Of a DNA stretch of 12,368 nt, positions 1-6,160 are shown piece by piece. Each line of letters begins with the position of its first letter. The stretch's first letter is position 1. A program made the position numbers and the translations under genes. The notes beneath the pieces are model-generated. The model was not told the origin of the DNA. It worked only from the letters and a program-made list of their open reading frames with translations, and searched no databases. Origin of the DNA: Pseudomonadota bacterium (GTDB taxonomy: Bacteria; Pseudomonadota; Alphaproteobacteria; Micropepsales; Micropepsaceae); contig JAKBAU010000077.1 of NCBI GenBank assembly GCA_021808875.1, positions 1 through 12,368 on the forward strand, in the 5' to 3' direction.

Positions 1-1
1 C

Positions 2-988
2 ACGCGCGCCAATCACTCGGCGACACATTTGCTCCACGCTGCCCTCAAACGTGTTTTGGGCCCACACGTGGCCCAGAAGGGCTCGATGGTGGGACCCGAC
101 CGTTTGCGCTTTGATTTCAGCCATCCCAAGGCCCTCAGCGTCGCGGAACTCGAGCGCGTCGAAAACCAGGTCAATGCCGTCATCCGGCAGAACAGCGACG
201 TGTCCACGCGCCTGATGCCCACAGAGGAGGCGATCTCCGCCGGCGCCGAAGCGCTTTTCGGGGAAAAGTACGGCGATGAAGTGCGTGTCCTGAGCATGGG
301 TGAGGACAATGGCGGACCAGTCCCCTATTCGGTGGAGCTCTGTGGCGGCACCCATGTGCGCCGCCTCGGGGACATCGGTCTGTTCACGATTTTGGCTGAA
401 AGTGCCGTCGCTTCCGGTGTCCGCCGCATTGAAGCGATGACCAGTGAAGCGGCCCGTCTCTACCTGACGGCACGTGCAGATCTGGCGCGGGAGGCCGCTG
501 CCGTGCTCAAGACTGCGCCTGGCGAGCTGCCGGTGCGTCTCCAGCAGCTGAGCGAAGAGCGGCGGCGTCTGGAACGGGAGCTGGTTGAGGCCCGCCGGGC
601 TCTGGCGCTGGCCGGCCCTGGCGATGCTGGCGCTGCGGCGGAGGGTCAGGAGACGATTGGAAACGTCGTCTTTCTCTATCGTCCGTTGCGCGACTTTCCC
701 ACCAAGGATCTTAAATCGGTAGCCGATGAAGCCAAGGCCAAGCTTGGTTCGGGTATTGTCGTGATTGCCAATACAGCCGAAGGCAAGGTGTCGCTGGTCG
801 TCGGGGTTTCTACGGATCTCTCTGCCCGCTTTTCGGCGGGCGAGCTCGTGCGTGTCGGCTCGGAGCTTCTGGGAGGCCGGGGAGGCGGGCGAGCCGACAT
901 GGCTCAGGGCGGTGGCCCAGAGGTCGACAAGCTTGAGGCGGCAGTGGAGGCGATCCGCGCCGCCATTGTCGCCCGCGCGCAAAGCTAG
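2..988 (+). CDS. alaS: Alanyl-tRNA synthetase, C-terminal part (5' end outside window)
   Basis: Charges tRNA-Ala with alanine in the cytoplasm and hydrolyses mischarged Ser/Gly-tRNA-Ala. The open frame enters at base 2 with no start, so only the last 328 residues are present; the catalytic and tRNA-recognition domains lie upstream. The visible part begins inside the editing domain: the zinc-site HSATH motif is at bases 14-28 and its partner CGGTH at 341-355. A helical, Arg/Glu-rich segment follows (about 480-640), then the C-Ala (DHHA1) domain ending in the characteristic glycine-rich GGRGGGRADMAQGGG near 872-917. AlaRS is usually about 880 residues, so roughly 60% is missing to the left. It converges on icd, the neighbour commonly seen in alphaproteobacteria. 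No truncation or frameshift is visible within the part shown. Confidence 0.97.
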   Translation, partial: TRANHSATHLLHAALKRVLGPHVAQKGSMVGPDRLRFDFSHPKALSVAELERVENQVNAVIRQNSDVSTRLMPTEEAISAGAEALFGEKYGDEVRVLSMGEDNGGPVPYSVELCGGTHVRRLGDIGLFTILAESAVASGVRRIEAMTSEAARLYLTARADLAREAAAVLKTAPGELPVRLQQLSEERRRLERELVEARRALALAGPGDAGAAAEGQETIGNVVFLYRPLRDFPTKDLKSVADEAKAKLGSGIVVIANTAEGKVSLVVGVSTDLSARFSAGELVRVGSELLGGRGGGRADMAQGGGPEVDKLEAAVEAIRAAIVARAQS

Positions 989-1067
989 GGCGGCTGATCA
1001 CGCCTGCGTGAGCTTGAACCGCACGCTGTGCCTTGGCGCATGGCCAGATACTGCGGCAAAGGGCCTG

Positions 1068-1090
1068 GGCTGCGCCTTTTGGGCGCAGCC
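1068..1090. terminator. Perfect 9-bp hairpin between convergent alaS and icd
   Basis: GGCTGCGCC at 1068-1076 and GGCGCAGCC at 1082-1090 pair perfectly around a 5-nt loop (TTTTG read on +). The hairpin sits 79 bp after the alaS stop and 23 bp after the icd stop, so it could end transcription from both sides. Neither strand has a clear U-tract after the stem, so this is not a textbook intrinsic terminator. The hairpin is seen directly; its role is inferred. Confidence 0.5.
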
Positions 1091-1113
1091 GCGCGTATGC
1101 GGTAGCGGTTTGC

Positions 1114-2325
1114 TCAGGCCAATGCGGCGCGCAGATTCTCACCAAGCTTGTCGAGGAAGCCCTCAGTGGTCAGCCACTTCTGCTCCGGCCCGATCAGAAG
1201 CGCGAGATCCTTGGTCATGAAGCCCGCTTCCACGGTGTCTACCGACACCTTCTCGAGGGTCTGGGCAAAGTTTGCGAGACGCTCATTGCCATCAAGCTTG
1301 GCGCGGTGGGAAAGACCACGTGTCCAGGCAAAAATCGAGGCAATCGAGTTGGTCGATGTCGCCTGTCCCTTTTGGTGCTGTCGGTAGTGACGCGTCACCG
1401 TGCCGTGTGCAGCCTCGGCCTCCACGGTCTGGCCATCCGGGGTCATCAGCACGCTGGTCATCAGGCCCAGGCTGCCGAAGCCCTGTGCCACCGTGTCGGA
1501 CTGCACATCGCCATCATAGTTCTTGCACGCCCAGACATAACCCCCGCTCCACTTCAGGGCAGATGCGACCATGTCGTCGATGAGCCGGTGTTCATAGGTG
1601 ACGTCGGCCTTCTTGAAGCTCTCGGCAAACTCACTGTCAAAAACCTGCTGGAAGATATCCTTAAAGCGGCCATCATAGGCCTTCAGGATGGTATTCTTGG
1701 TCGAAAGATAGAGCGGATATTTGCGTATCAGCGCGTAATTCATCGAGGCGCGGGCGAAATCCTTGATTGATTCATCGAGATTGTACATGGCCATGGCGAC
1801 ACCCGCGCCCGGGGCATCGAACACATCATGTTCGATAACGGTGCCGTTCTCGCCGACGAATTTGATCGACAGCTTGCCCTTGCTCGGGAATCTGAAATCC
1901 GTGGCGCGGTATTGATCGCCAAAGGCGTGGCGACCAATCACGATCGGCTGGGTCCAGCCGGGGACGAGGCGCGGCACGTTGCGACAGATGATGGGTTCGC
2001 GGAAGATCACCCCGCCCAGGATGTTGCGGATCGTGCCATTGGGGGACTTCCACATCTTCTTCAGCTTGAATTCCTCCACCCGCGCTTCGTCCGGGGTGAT
2101 GGTGGCACACTTGACGCCCACACCGTGCTTCTTGATGGCATTGGCAGCATCGACGGTGACCTGATCATCGGTGGCGTCGCGATGCTCGACCGAGAGATCA
2201 TAATATTCAAGCGGGACATCGAGGTAGGGCAGGATCAGTTTGGTCTTGATCAGCTCCCAGATAATGCGGGTCATCTCGTCGCCGTCGAGTTCGACGACCG
2301 GATTGGCAACTTTGATCTTGTCCAT
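1114..2325 (-). CDS. icd: NADP-dependent isocitrate dehydrogenase
   Basis: Oxidises and decarboxylates isocitrate to 2-oxoglutarate with reduction of NADP in the TCA cycle. The 403-residue protein matches the homodimeric, eukaryote-like NADP-IDH type common in alphaproteobacteria. It has an N-terminal [15 protein letters not shown] segment, the substrate loop SPNGTIRN (94-101), the metal-binding YDGDVQSD region (270-277) and the NADP-binding stretch [12 protein letters not shown] (303-314). The start at 2325 aligns with the usual family N-terminus (MxKIKVANP) and has GAGG five bases upstream. An in-frame ATG at 2343 would add six residues and has a stronger GGGAGG four bases upstream, so it is a real alternative. 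The gene is transcribed away from trmJ from a well-formed promoter at 2358-2386. Confidence 0.97.
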   Translation of the reverse strand: MDKIKVANPVVELDGDEMTRIIWELIKTKLILPYLDVPLEYYDLSVEHRDATDDQVTVDAANAIKKHGVGVKCATITPDEARVEEFKLKKMWKSPNGTIRNILGGVIFREPIICRNVPRLVPGWTQPIVIGRHAFGDQYRATDFRFPSKGKLSIKFVGENGTVIEHDVFDAPGAGVAMAMYNLDESIKDFARASMNYALIRKYPLYLSTKNTILKAYDGRFKDIFQQVFDSEFAESFKKADVTYEHRLIDDMVASALKWSGGYVWACKNYDGDVQSDTVAQGFGSLGLMTSVLMTPDGQTVEAEAAHGTVTRHYRQHQKGQATSTNSIASIFAWTRGLSHRAKLDGNERLANFAQTLEKVSVDTVEAGFMTKDLALLIGPEQKWLTTEGFLDKLGENLRAALA

Positions 2326-2357
2326 GGGAGCCTCGGTTGGCATTTTTCCTCCCGTGC

Positions 2358-2386
2358 CTATAGCCAAGCCGCCATCTTGCGTCAAA
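2358..2386 (-). promoter_or_regulatory. Predicted icd promoter
   Basis: On the minus strand, TTTGAC (2386-2381) and CTATAG (2363-2358) are separated by exactly 17 bp. This is close to the alphaproteobacterial housekeeping consensus (CTTGAC / CTATAT) and also reads as TTGACG-N17-TATAGG. Transcription would begin near 2350-2353, giving a leader of about 10 nt to the ATG at 2343 or about 28 nt to the ATG at 2325. The motif match is seen; activity is inferred. Confidence 0.6.
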
Positions 2387-2427
2387 GCGGGCTGGACGAA
2401 AGGACGCGCACGCGGCAGAACAGCGCG

Positions 2428-3195
2428 ATGACCTCTGTGTCCCCCCTGCCGCCCGCGATCATCCTGTCGCGGCCACAGCTTGGCGAAAATATCGGTGCGG
2501 CCGCCCGTGCCATGGCCAATTTCGGGCTGACCGATCTGCGTCTGGTGGCCCCGCGCGATGGCTGGCCCAACGCGCGAGCCTTCTCCATGGCTGCCGGCGC
2601 GCTGCGCATCGTCGAAGGCGCCCGGGTGTTCGAGCGGCTAGAAGATGCGTTGAGCGACCTTGAGCTGGTCTACGCCACCACCGCACGCACGCGTGGCGTC
2701 GCCAAGGCTGTGCTGACACCGGGTGCAGCTGCTGCCAGTCTGCGTCAGAAGGCCAGTGAGGGTGTCCGCTGCGGGCTTCTGTTCGGCAATGAACGTTCTG
2801 GCCTCGACAATGAGGAAGTTGCCCTCGCCCAGGCCATCATCACCATTCCGACCAGCCCCGACTTTGCCTCCCTCAATCTCGGCCAGGCGGTGCTGCTAAA
2901 CGCCTATGAATGGCTTCGCAGTGCTGATGGCACCCCCGCGGTCCGCATCGACTATGGCGGACTGGCGCGACCGGCAAGCAATGCAGAGCTGCAGTACCTC
3001 TTTACGCACCTCGAAGACGAGCTTCTCAAGGCAGGATTTCTGCATCCGCCCGATCGGGTGGGGCAGATGAAGCTCAATCTGCGGGCTATGCTCCAGCGGG
3101 CGCAGCTGAGCGACCAGGAGGTAAGGACCTTGCGAGGCATCATCGTCGCACTCACCCGCGGCAAGCACCGCAGAGCCATGGAGAACGAGCCATGA
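2428..3195 (+). CDS. trmJ: TrmJ-type tRNA 2'-O-methyltransferase (SPOUT superfamily)
   Basis: Predicted to transfer a methyl group from S-adenosylmethionine to a ribose 2'-OH in tRNA; TrmJ acts at position 32 of the anticodon loop. The 255-residue protein carries the three SPOUT (TrmH-family) motifs in order: [13 protein letters not shown] (21-33), [10 protein letters not shown] (117-126) and SLNLGQAV (148-155). These form the knotted SAM-binding fold. The C-terminal tail ([10 protein letters not shown]...LRGI, about 218-238) is typical of group 1 TrmJ rather than TrmL. The ATG at 2428 is the start that fits the family N-terminus; the frame is open far upstream only because it runs antisense through icd. 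The ribosome-binding site is weak. The stop overlaps the next gene's start (ATGA), which suggests translational coupling. The exact position specificity cannot be read from sequence. Confidence 0.9.
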   Translation: MTSVSPLPPAIILSRPQLGENIGAAARAMANFGLTDLRLVAPRDGWPNARAFSMAAGALRIVEGARVFERLEDALSDLELVYATTARTRGVAKAVLTPGAAAASLRQKASEGVRCGLLFGNERSGLDNEEVALAQAIITIPTSPDFASLNLGQAVLLNAYEWLRSADGTPAVRIDYGGLARPASNAELQYLFTHLEDELLKAGFLHPPDRVGQMKLNLRAMLQRAQLSDQEVRTLRGIIVALTRGKHRRAMENEP

Positions 3196-4076
3196 CGATC
3201 CGTGAGGGCTTCGCGCCAGCCAATGAACTCATGTTGCACTATGCGCAGAGCGGCTCTGAGGACGCGCCGCTGGCGCTGTTCCTACATGGCTTTCCGGAGT
3301 TCTGGTACTGCTGGAAAGATGTACTGGAAGAGCTTTCGGGGCACTTCCACTGTGTGGCGCCTGATCTGCCAGGCTACAATCTCTCCTCCAGGCCGGCCGA
3401 GGTGGCGCGCTACCGCACCAAGCGCTTGGTCGACGACCTGGATGCGTTTGCCGCAAATTTCTCTGCTGACAAACCCTTCATACTGGTCGCCCATGACTGG
3501 GGTGGCGCGCTGGCCTGGGCTTACGCAATCAAGAAACCTGAGCACCTGAAGAAGCTTGTGATCATCAATGCAACGCATCCAGGGACCTTCGCGCGCGAGA
3601 TCGCAAACAACCCGGCACAGGCTGGTGCCAGCCAGTACATTCTCGACATCCGCGCGGAAGGGTCGGAAGCGCGCTTTGCAGCGAATGGCTACGCGCAGCT
3701 CTGGCAGAGCCTCGCCCCAGTCGCGGCAGCTGGGCATTTGAGCGCGGCTGACAAGTCTGAGTACCTCAAGGCCTGGGCGCAGCCGGGGGCGCTGACGGGC
3801 ATGTTCAACTGGTACAGGGCAATGCGCCTTGATCCGCCCAAAAGTGGCGAAGGCTCCAATGCCGACCGGCTTTACGAGCCCGAGACACTGCGGGTCAGCG
3901 TGCCGACGCTAGTAATCTGGGGAGAGCAGGACAAGGCGCTACTACCAGGCTGCCTGGACGGGCTCGAGGAATTCGTCCCGAACCTTAAGATGATCCGGGT
4001 GCCCCATGGCAGCCATTGGGTGATCCATGAGGAGCCCGCCAGCGTGTCGCGGTGGATCAAGGATTTCGCCGGGTGA
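3192..4076 (+). CDS. Alpha/beta hydrolase, epoxide hydrolase-like
   Basis: Soluble alpha/beta-hydrolase fold enzyme of 294 residues, probably cytoplasmic because no signal peptide is visible. The oxyanion-hole motif HGFP is at 32-35, the nucleophile elbow HDWGG at 101-105 (Asp102), the likely charge-relay acid Asp247 in IWGEQDKALLP and the catalytic His275 in HGSHW. An Asp nucleophile excludes ordinary serine esterases and points to epoxide hydrolases or haloalkane/haloacid dehalogenases. The HGFPEFW context and a cap-domain tyrosine in NWYRAM (206-211) favour epoxide hydrolase, where such a tyrosine activates the epoxide. A GGAG at 3180-3183 lies 8 nt before the ATG, and the gene overlaps trmJ by four bases. 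The substrate is unknown, and no pathway gene lies beside it. Confidence 0.88.
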   Translation: MTIREGFAPANELMLHYAQSGSEDAPLALFLHGFPEFWYCWKDVLEELSGHFHCVAPDLPGYNLSSRPAEVARYRTKRLVDDLDAFAANFSADKPFILVAHDWGGALAWAYAIKKPEHLKKLVIINATHPGTFAREIANNPAQAGASQYILDIRAEGSEARFAANGYAQLWQSLAPVAAAGHLSAADKSEYLKAWAQPGALTGMFNWYRAMRLDPPKSGEGSNADRLYEPETLRVSVPTLVIWGEQDKALLPGCLDGLEEFVPNLKMIRVPHGSHWVIHEEPASVSRWIKDFAG

Positions 4077-4391
4077 GCCGGCTCGAGCGAAACCTGAATG
4101 ATGCTGCTGTAAAGAAGCTGCGGTGCTGGTCCGGTTACCAGCCGGCGGGCGCCATTGCCCATCCAATTGGGTCTCAGGGACTTGATGACCCAGGCCGGTA
4201 ATTTTCCTTAACCAGCAAAGCTGACCGCAACCCGCGTTCCTTTCCACCACCGCGTGGGAACTTTGGCGTCGCCGGGCGATCTTCTGCATGTCTGGCGGTT
4301 CAGTCAGCCGGTTCAGGTTGGGGAAAATACCTATGGCCGCAGCTGGCGATGCTCAGAGAATTTTCACTGCCGGGCGGATACCATTCCTAAC
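4077..4391. other. 315-nt region without a recognisable gene
   Basis: Lies between the hydrolase stop and the chosen start of the MHYT kinase. The kinase frame stays open back to a GTG at 4254, but that 46-residue extension lacks family-like sequence. What can be seen are a 10-bp palindrome GAGCCGGCTC (4075-4084) overlapping the hydrolase stop, an inverted repeat CTGGT/ACCAG (4126-4130 / 4137-4141), and TGGGTC/GACCCA (4168-4173 / 4187-4192) nested inside TTACC/GGTAA (4135-4139 / 4197-4201). No convincing -35/-10 pair, riboswitch or intrinsic terminator was found. It probably holds the kinase promoter. Confidence 0.4.
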
Positions 4392-5939
4392 ATGTACCAT
4401 GTGTATCTGTGTATCGCTGATCACCACGACCTGCGGCTAGTATTCCTCGCTGCCACACTCTGCCTGTTTTCCAGCATTACCGCGATCAGCATGATCGCGC
4501 ATACCCGCGCCGCGACGGGCAAAATGCGCGCGCTTTGGCTTGTGGCCGCTTCTGTTGTCGCAGGGTTCGGGATTTGGGCAACTCACTTCATTGCCATGCT
4601 TGCCGACCAGGTGGGGATGCCCGTTGCCTACGATCTCGATCTGACCGTCGCCTCGGTTCTGCTGGCCATCGTGCTATGCGGCCTCGGGTTCTGGCTTGCT
4701 CTTTCCCGCTTCGGGCCGTTGATCGGCGGAGCGGTGGCGGGCATTGCAATCGCGGTGATGCATTATGTCGGTATGGCCGCGCTGGAAATTTCGGCCTACC
4801 CGGTTTGGGACCTGCGCTATGTGAGCGCATCAATCGCGATCGGCATCACTTTTTCTGCAGCTGCCTTATGGGCCTCATTCCGCCAGCAATGGCACATGCG
4901 AATTGCGAGCTGCCTGCTTCTGACGATTGCCATTTGCGGCCTGCATTTCACCGGGATGGCGGCGGTGATCTATCATTACGATCCGCATATTCTTATCCCA
5001 CAAGGTGTGGTGGATCGGCTGGCGATTGCGATCGGCGTAGCGTCCGCAGCTGCGGCGATCGTTGCGGCCGGACTTGCCGGTGTGCTCGTTGATATCCGGT
5101 TGCAGACGCGCGAATCACAGAATTTGCGTGCACACATCGCCGAGCTGGAAGCCGTGAAATCTCAGCTTGAGGAAACCTCGGAGACATTGCGTGTTGCGCT
5201 TGGCGCCGCTGCATCTGCCGACTTGGCAAAGTCCCGCTTCCTGGCGACGATAAGCCATGAGCTGCGTACGCCGCTAAATGCGATCATCGGATTCTCGGAC
5301 CTGATGGCGGGCGAAATGTTTGGCCCGCATTCCAATCCGAAGTATCGCGACTATTCCAAGTCCATTCACGATAGCGGGGCCCATCTTCTTGCGCTCATCA
5401 ATGACATCCTCGATTTGACGCGCCTGGATCTCGGCGAAGAAGATCTGGAAGACCAAGATGTCGATCTCGTCGACGTTGTGGCCGAGACGGTGCGCATGCT
5501 GGCCGGCCGCATCGAAACTGCGCAGCTCCAATGTCAATGCGAGGTCGCGCCAGCAATTCCCCACGTTCGTGCCGACCGCAGGCGTCTGCGGCAGGTTCTC
5601 ATCAACGTCCTCTCCAACGCGATCAAGTTTACGCCGGAGGGTGGGAAGGTCATTGTGCTGGCGCGCAGGACGAGCAGTGGTGTGGCGATAGATGTGTGCG
5701 ATACCGGCATTGGGATCGCGCAAGAGGATATTCCCAGGGCGATGGAGTATTTCGGTCAGGTAGATTCGACGCTCGCCCGATGCTACGAGGGCACCGGGCT
5801 CGGATTGCCGCTCTCCCGGCAGATCATGGAACTGCATGGCGGCAGGCTCGTGCTTCGTAGCAAGCCCGGTGAAGGCACAACCGTAACCCTCAGCCTGCCT
5901 GAAACGCGGCTGCTGGATGGTCGGAAGGCCGCGGCATGA
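4392..5939 (+). CDS. MHYT-domain membrane sensor histidine kinase
   Basis: Predicted inner-membrane histidine kinase of 515 residues. The N-terminal half (about 1-235) is an MHYT sensor with roughly seven hydrophobic segments and three copies of the defining motif: THFIAM (64-69), MHYVGM (123-128) and LHFTGM (184-189). The domain is proposed to bind a metal, probably copper, and so sense oxygen, CO or NO. A coiled-coil linker (about 238-280) leads to HisKA with phospho-acceptor His289 in ISHELRTP. The HATPase domain has the N box (INVLSNAIKF, 404-413), G1 (DTGIGI, 437-442) and G2 (GTGLGL, 467-472). All catalytic motifs look intact. The ATG at 4392 begins MYHVYLCIADHHDLR, the usual start of such proteins, although its ribosome-binding site is poor; a GTG at 4254 in the same frame is less likely. 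No response regulator is in the window. Confidence 0.92.
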   Translation: MYHVYLCIADHHDLRLVFLAATLCLFSSITAISMIAHTRAATGKMRALWLVAASVVAGFGIWATHFIAMLADQVGMPVAYDLDLTVASVLLAIVLCGLGFWLALSRFGPLIGGAVAGIAIAVMHYVGMAALEISAYPVWDLRYVSASIAIGITFSAAALWASFRQQWHMRIASCLLLTIAICGLHFTGMAAVIYHYDPHILIPQGVVDRLAIAIGVASAAAAIVAAGLAGVLVDIRLQTRESQNLRAHIAELEAVKSQLEETSETLRVALGAAASADLAKSRFLATISHELRTPLNAIIGFSDLMAGEMFGPHSNPKYRDYSKSIHDSGAHLLALINDILDLTRLDLGEEDLEDQDVDLVDVVAETVRMLAGRIETAQLQCQCEVAPAIPHVRADRRRLRQVLINVLSNAIKFTPEGGKVIVLARRTSSGVAIDVCDTGIGIAQEDIPRAMEYFGQVDSTLARCYEGTGLGLPLSRQIMELHGGRLVLRSKPGEGTTVTLSLPETRLLDGRKAAA

Positions 5940-5991
5940 TCTGGTCTCGGTGTTTTCGCGGCGCCCGACTCGCAATTTTCTGCATCTGCCG

Positions 5992-5997
5992 CTATAT
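5992..5997 (+). promoter_or_regulatory. Predicted -10 element of the ffs promoter
   Basis: CTATAT is an exact match to the alphaproteobacterial -10 consensus. It predicts initiation about 7 nt downstream, at 6004-6005, which is where the base-paired 5' end of the SRP RNA begins. No good -35 hexamer is seen 16-18 bp upstream; the region there reads CTCGCA. Confidence 0.55.
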
Positions 5998-6002
5998 GGT
6001 CT

Positions 6003-6100
6003 CCGGGAGTCCGGTTACGGGCGAAGCTATCGCCAACCCGGTCAGGTCCGGAAGGAAGCAGCCGTAACGAATCCGCTTTGGGTCGTGGCCGGGCTCTCAC
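6003..6100 (+). ncRNA. ffs: Signal recognition particle RNA, small 4.5S type
   Basis: RNA component of the signal recognition particle; it binds Ffh and FtsY to target nascent membrane proteins co-translationally. The conserved apical segment GGTCAGGTCCGGAAGGAAGC (6040-6059) contains the GGAA tetraloop (6050-6053) and the start of the asymmetric and symmetric internal loops that bind the Ffh M domain. The flanks fold into the expected single long hairpin: 6005-6019 (GGGAGTCCGGTTACG) pairs along its whole length with 6084-6098 (CGTGGCCGGGCTCTC), allowing G-U pairs. There is no Alu domain, as in Gram-negative small SRP RNAs. The ends are set from the pairing and the promoter and may be off by a few bases. 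No terminator follows before dnaX. Location just upstream of dnaX is common in alphaproteobacteria. Confidence 0.93.
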
Positions 6101-6109
6101 TTATCCACA
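6101..6109 (+). promoter_or_regulatory. Perfect DnaA-box 9-mer (TTATCCACA)
   Basis: Exact match to the strong R1/R4-type DnaA box. It lies immediately after the 3' stem of ffs and 52 bp before the dnaX start. A single isolated box is not an origin, but could let DnaA influence dnaX or ffs transcription. The match is seen; function is inferred. Confidence 0.4.
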
Positions 6110-6146
6110 GAAACGCCGCCGGAGCCCGCACTGCTCGGCCGCGGCT

Positions 6147-6155
6147 TGATATAGT
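6147..6155 (+). promoter_or_regulatory. Predicted extended -10 promoter of dnaX
   Basis: TGATATAGT fits the extended -10 pattern TGN-TATAAT with one mismatch. It ends 5 nt before the dnaX ATG at 6161, so transcription would start at or next to the start codon. No good -35 is present, which is acceptable for an extended -10 promoter. Confidence 0.35.
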
Positions 6156-6160
6156 CGGCC

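Noticed and set aside
1033..1770. 245-codon + strand open frame antisense to icd
   Set aside because: Lies fully opposite the strongly conserved icd coding sequence; its translation shows no family motif and no start context. Such frames are expected opposite high-G+C genes.
1828..2427. 200-codon upstream extension of the trmJ frame
   Set aside because: The frame is open only because it runs antisense to icd. TrmJ homology starts just after the ATG at 2428, and the extension would cross the icd promoter and start.
4254..4391. GTG start adding 46 residues to the MHYT kinase
   Set aside because: The extra residues are not like MHYT protein N-termini and contain no membrane segment; the ATG at 4392 gives the usual MY...DLR beginning.
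5274..5975. 233-codon minus-strand frame opposite the histidine kinase
   Set aside because: It mirrors the conserved HisKA/HATPase region, shows no recognisable domain and would run into the ffs promoter region.
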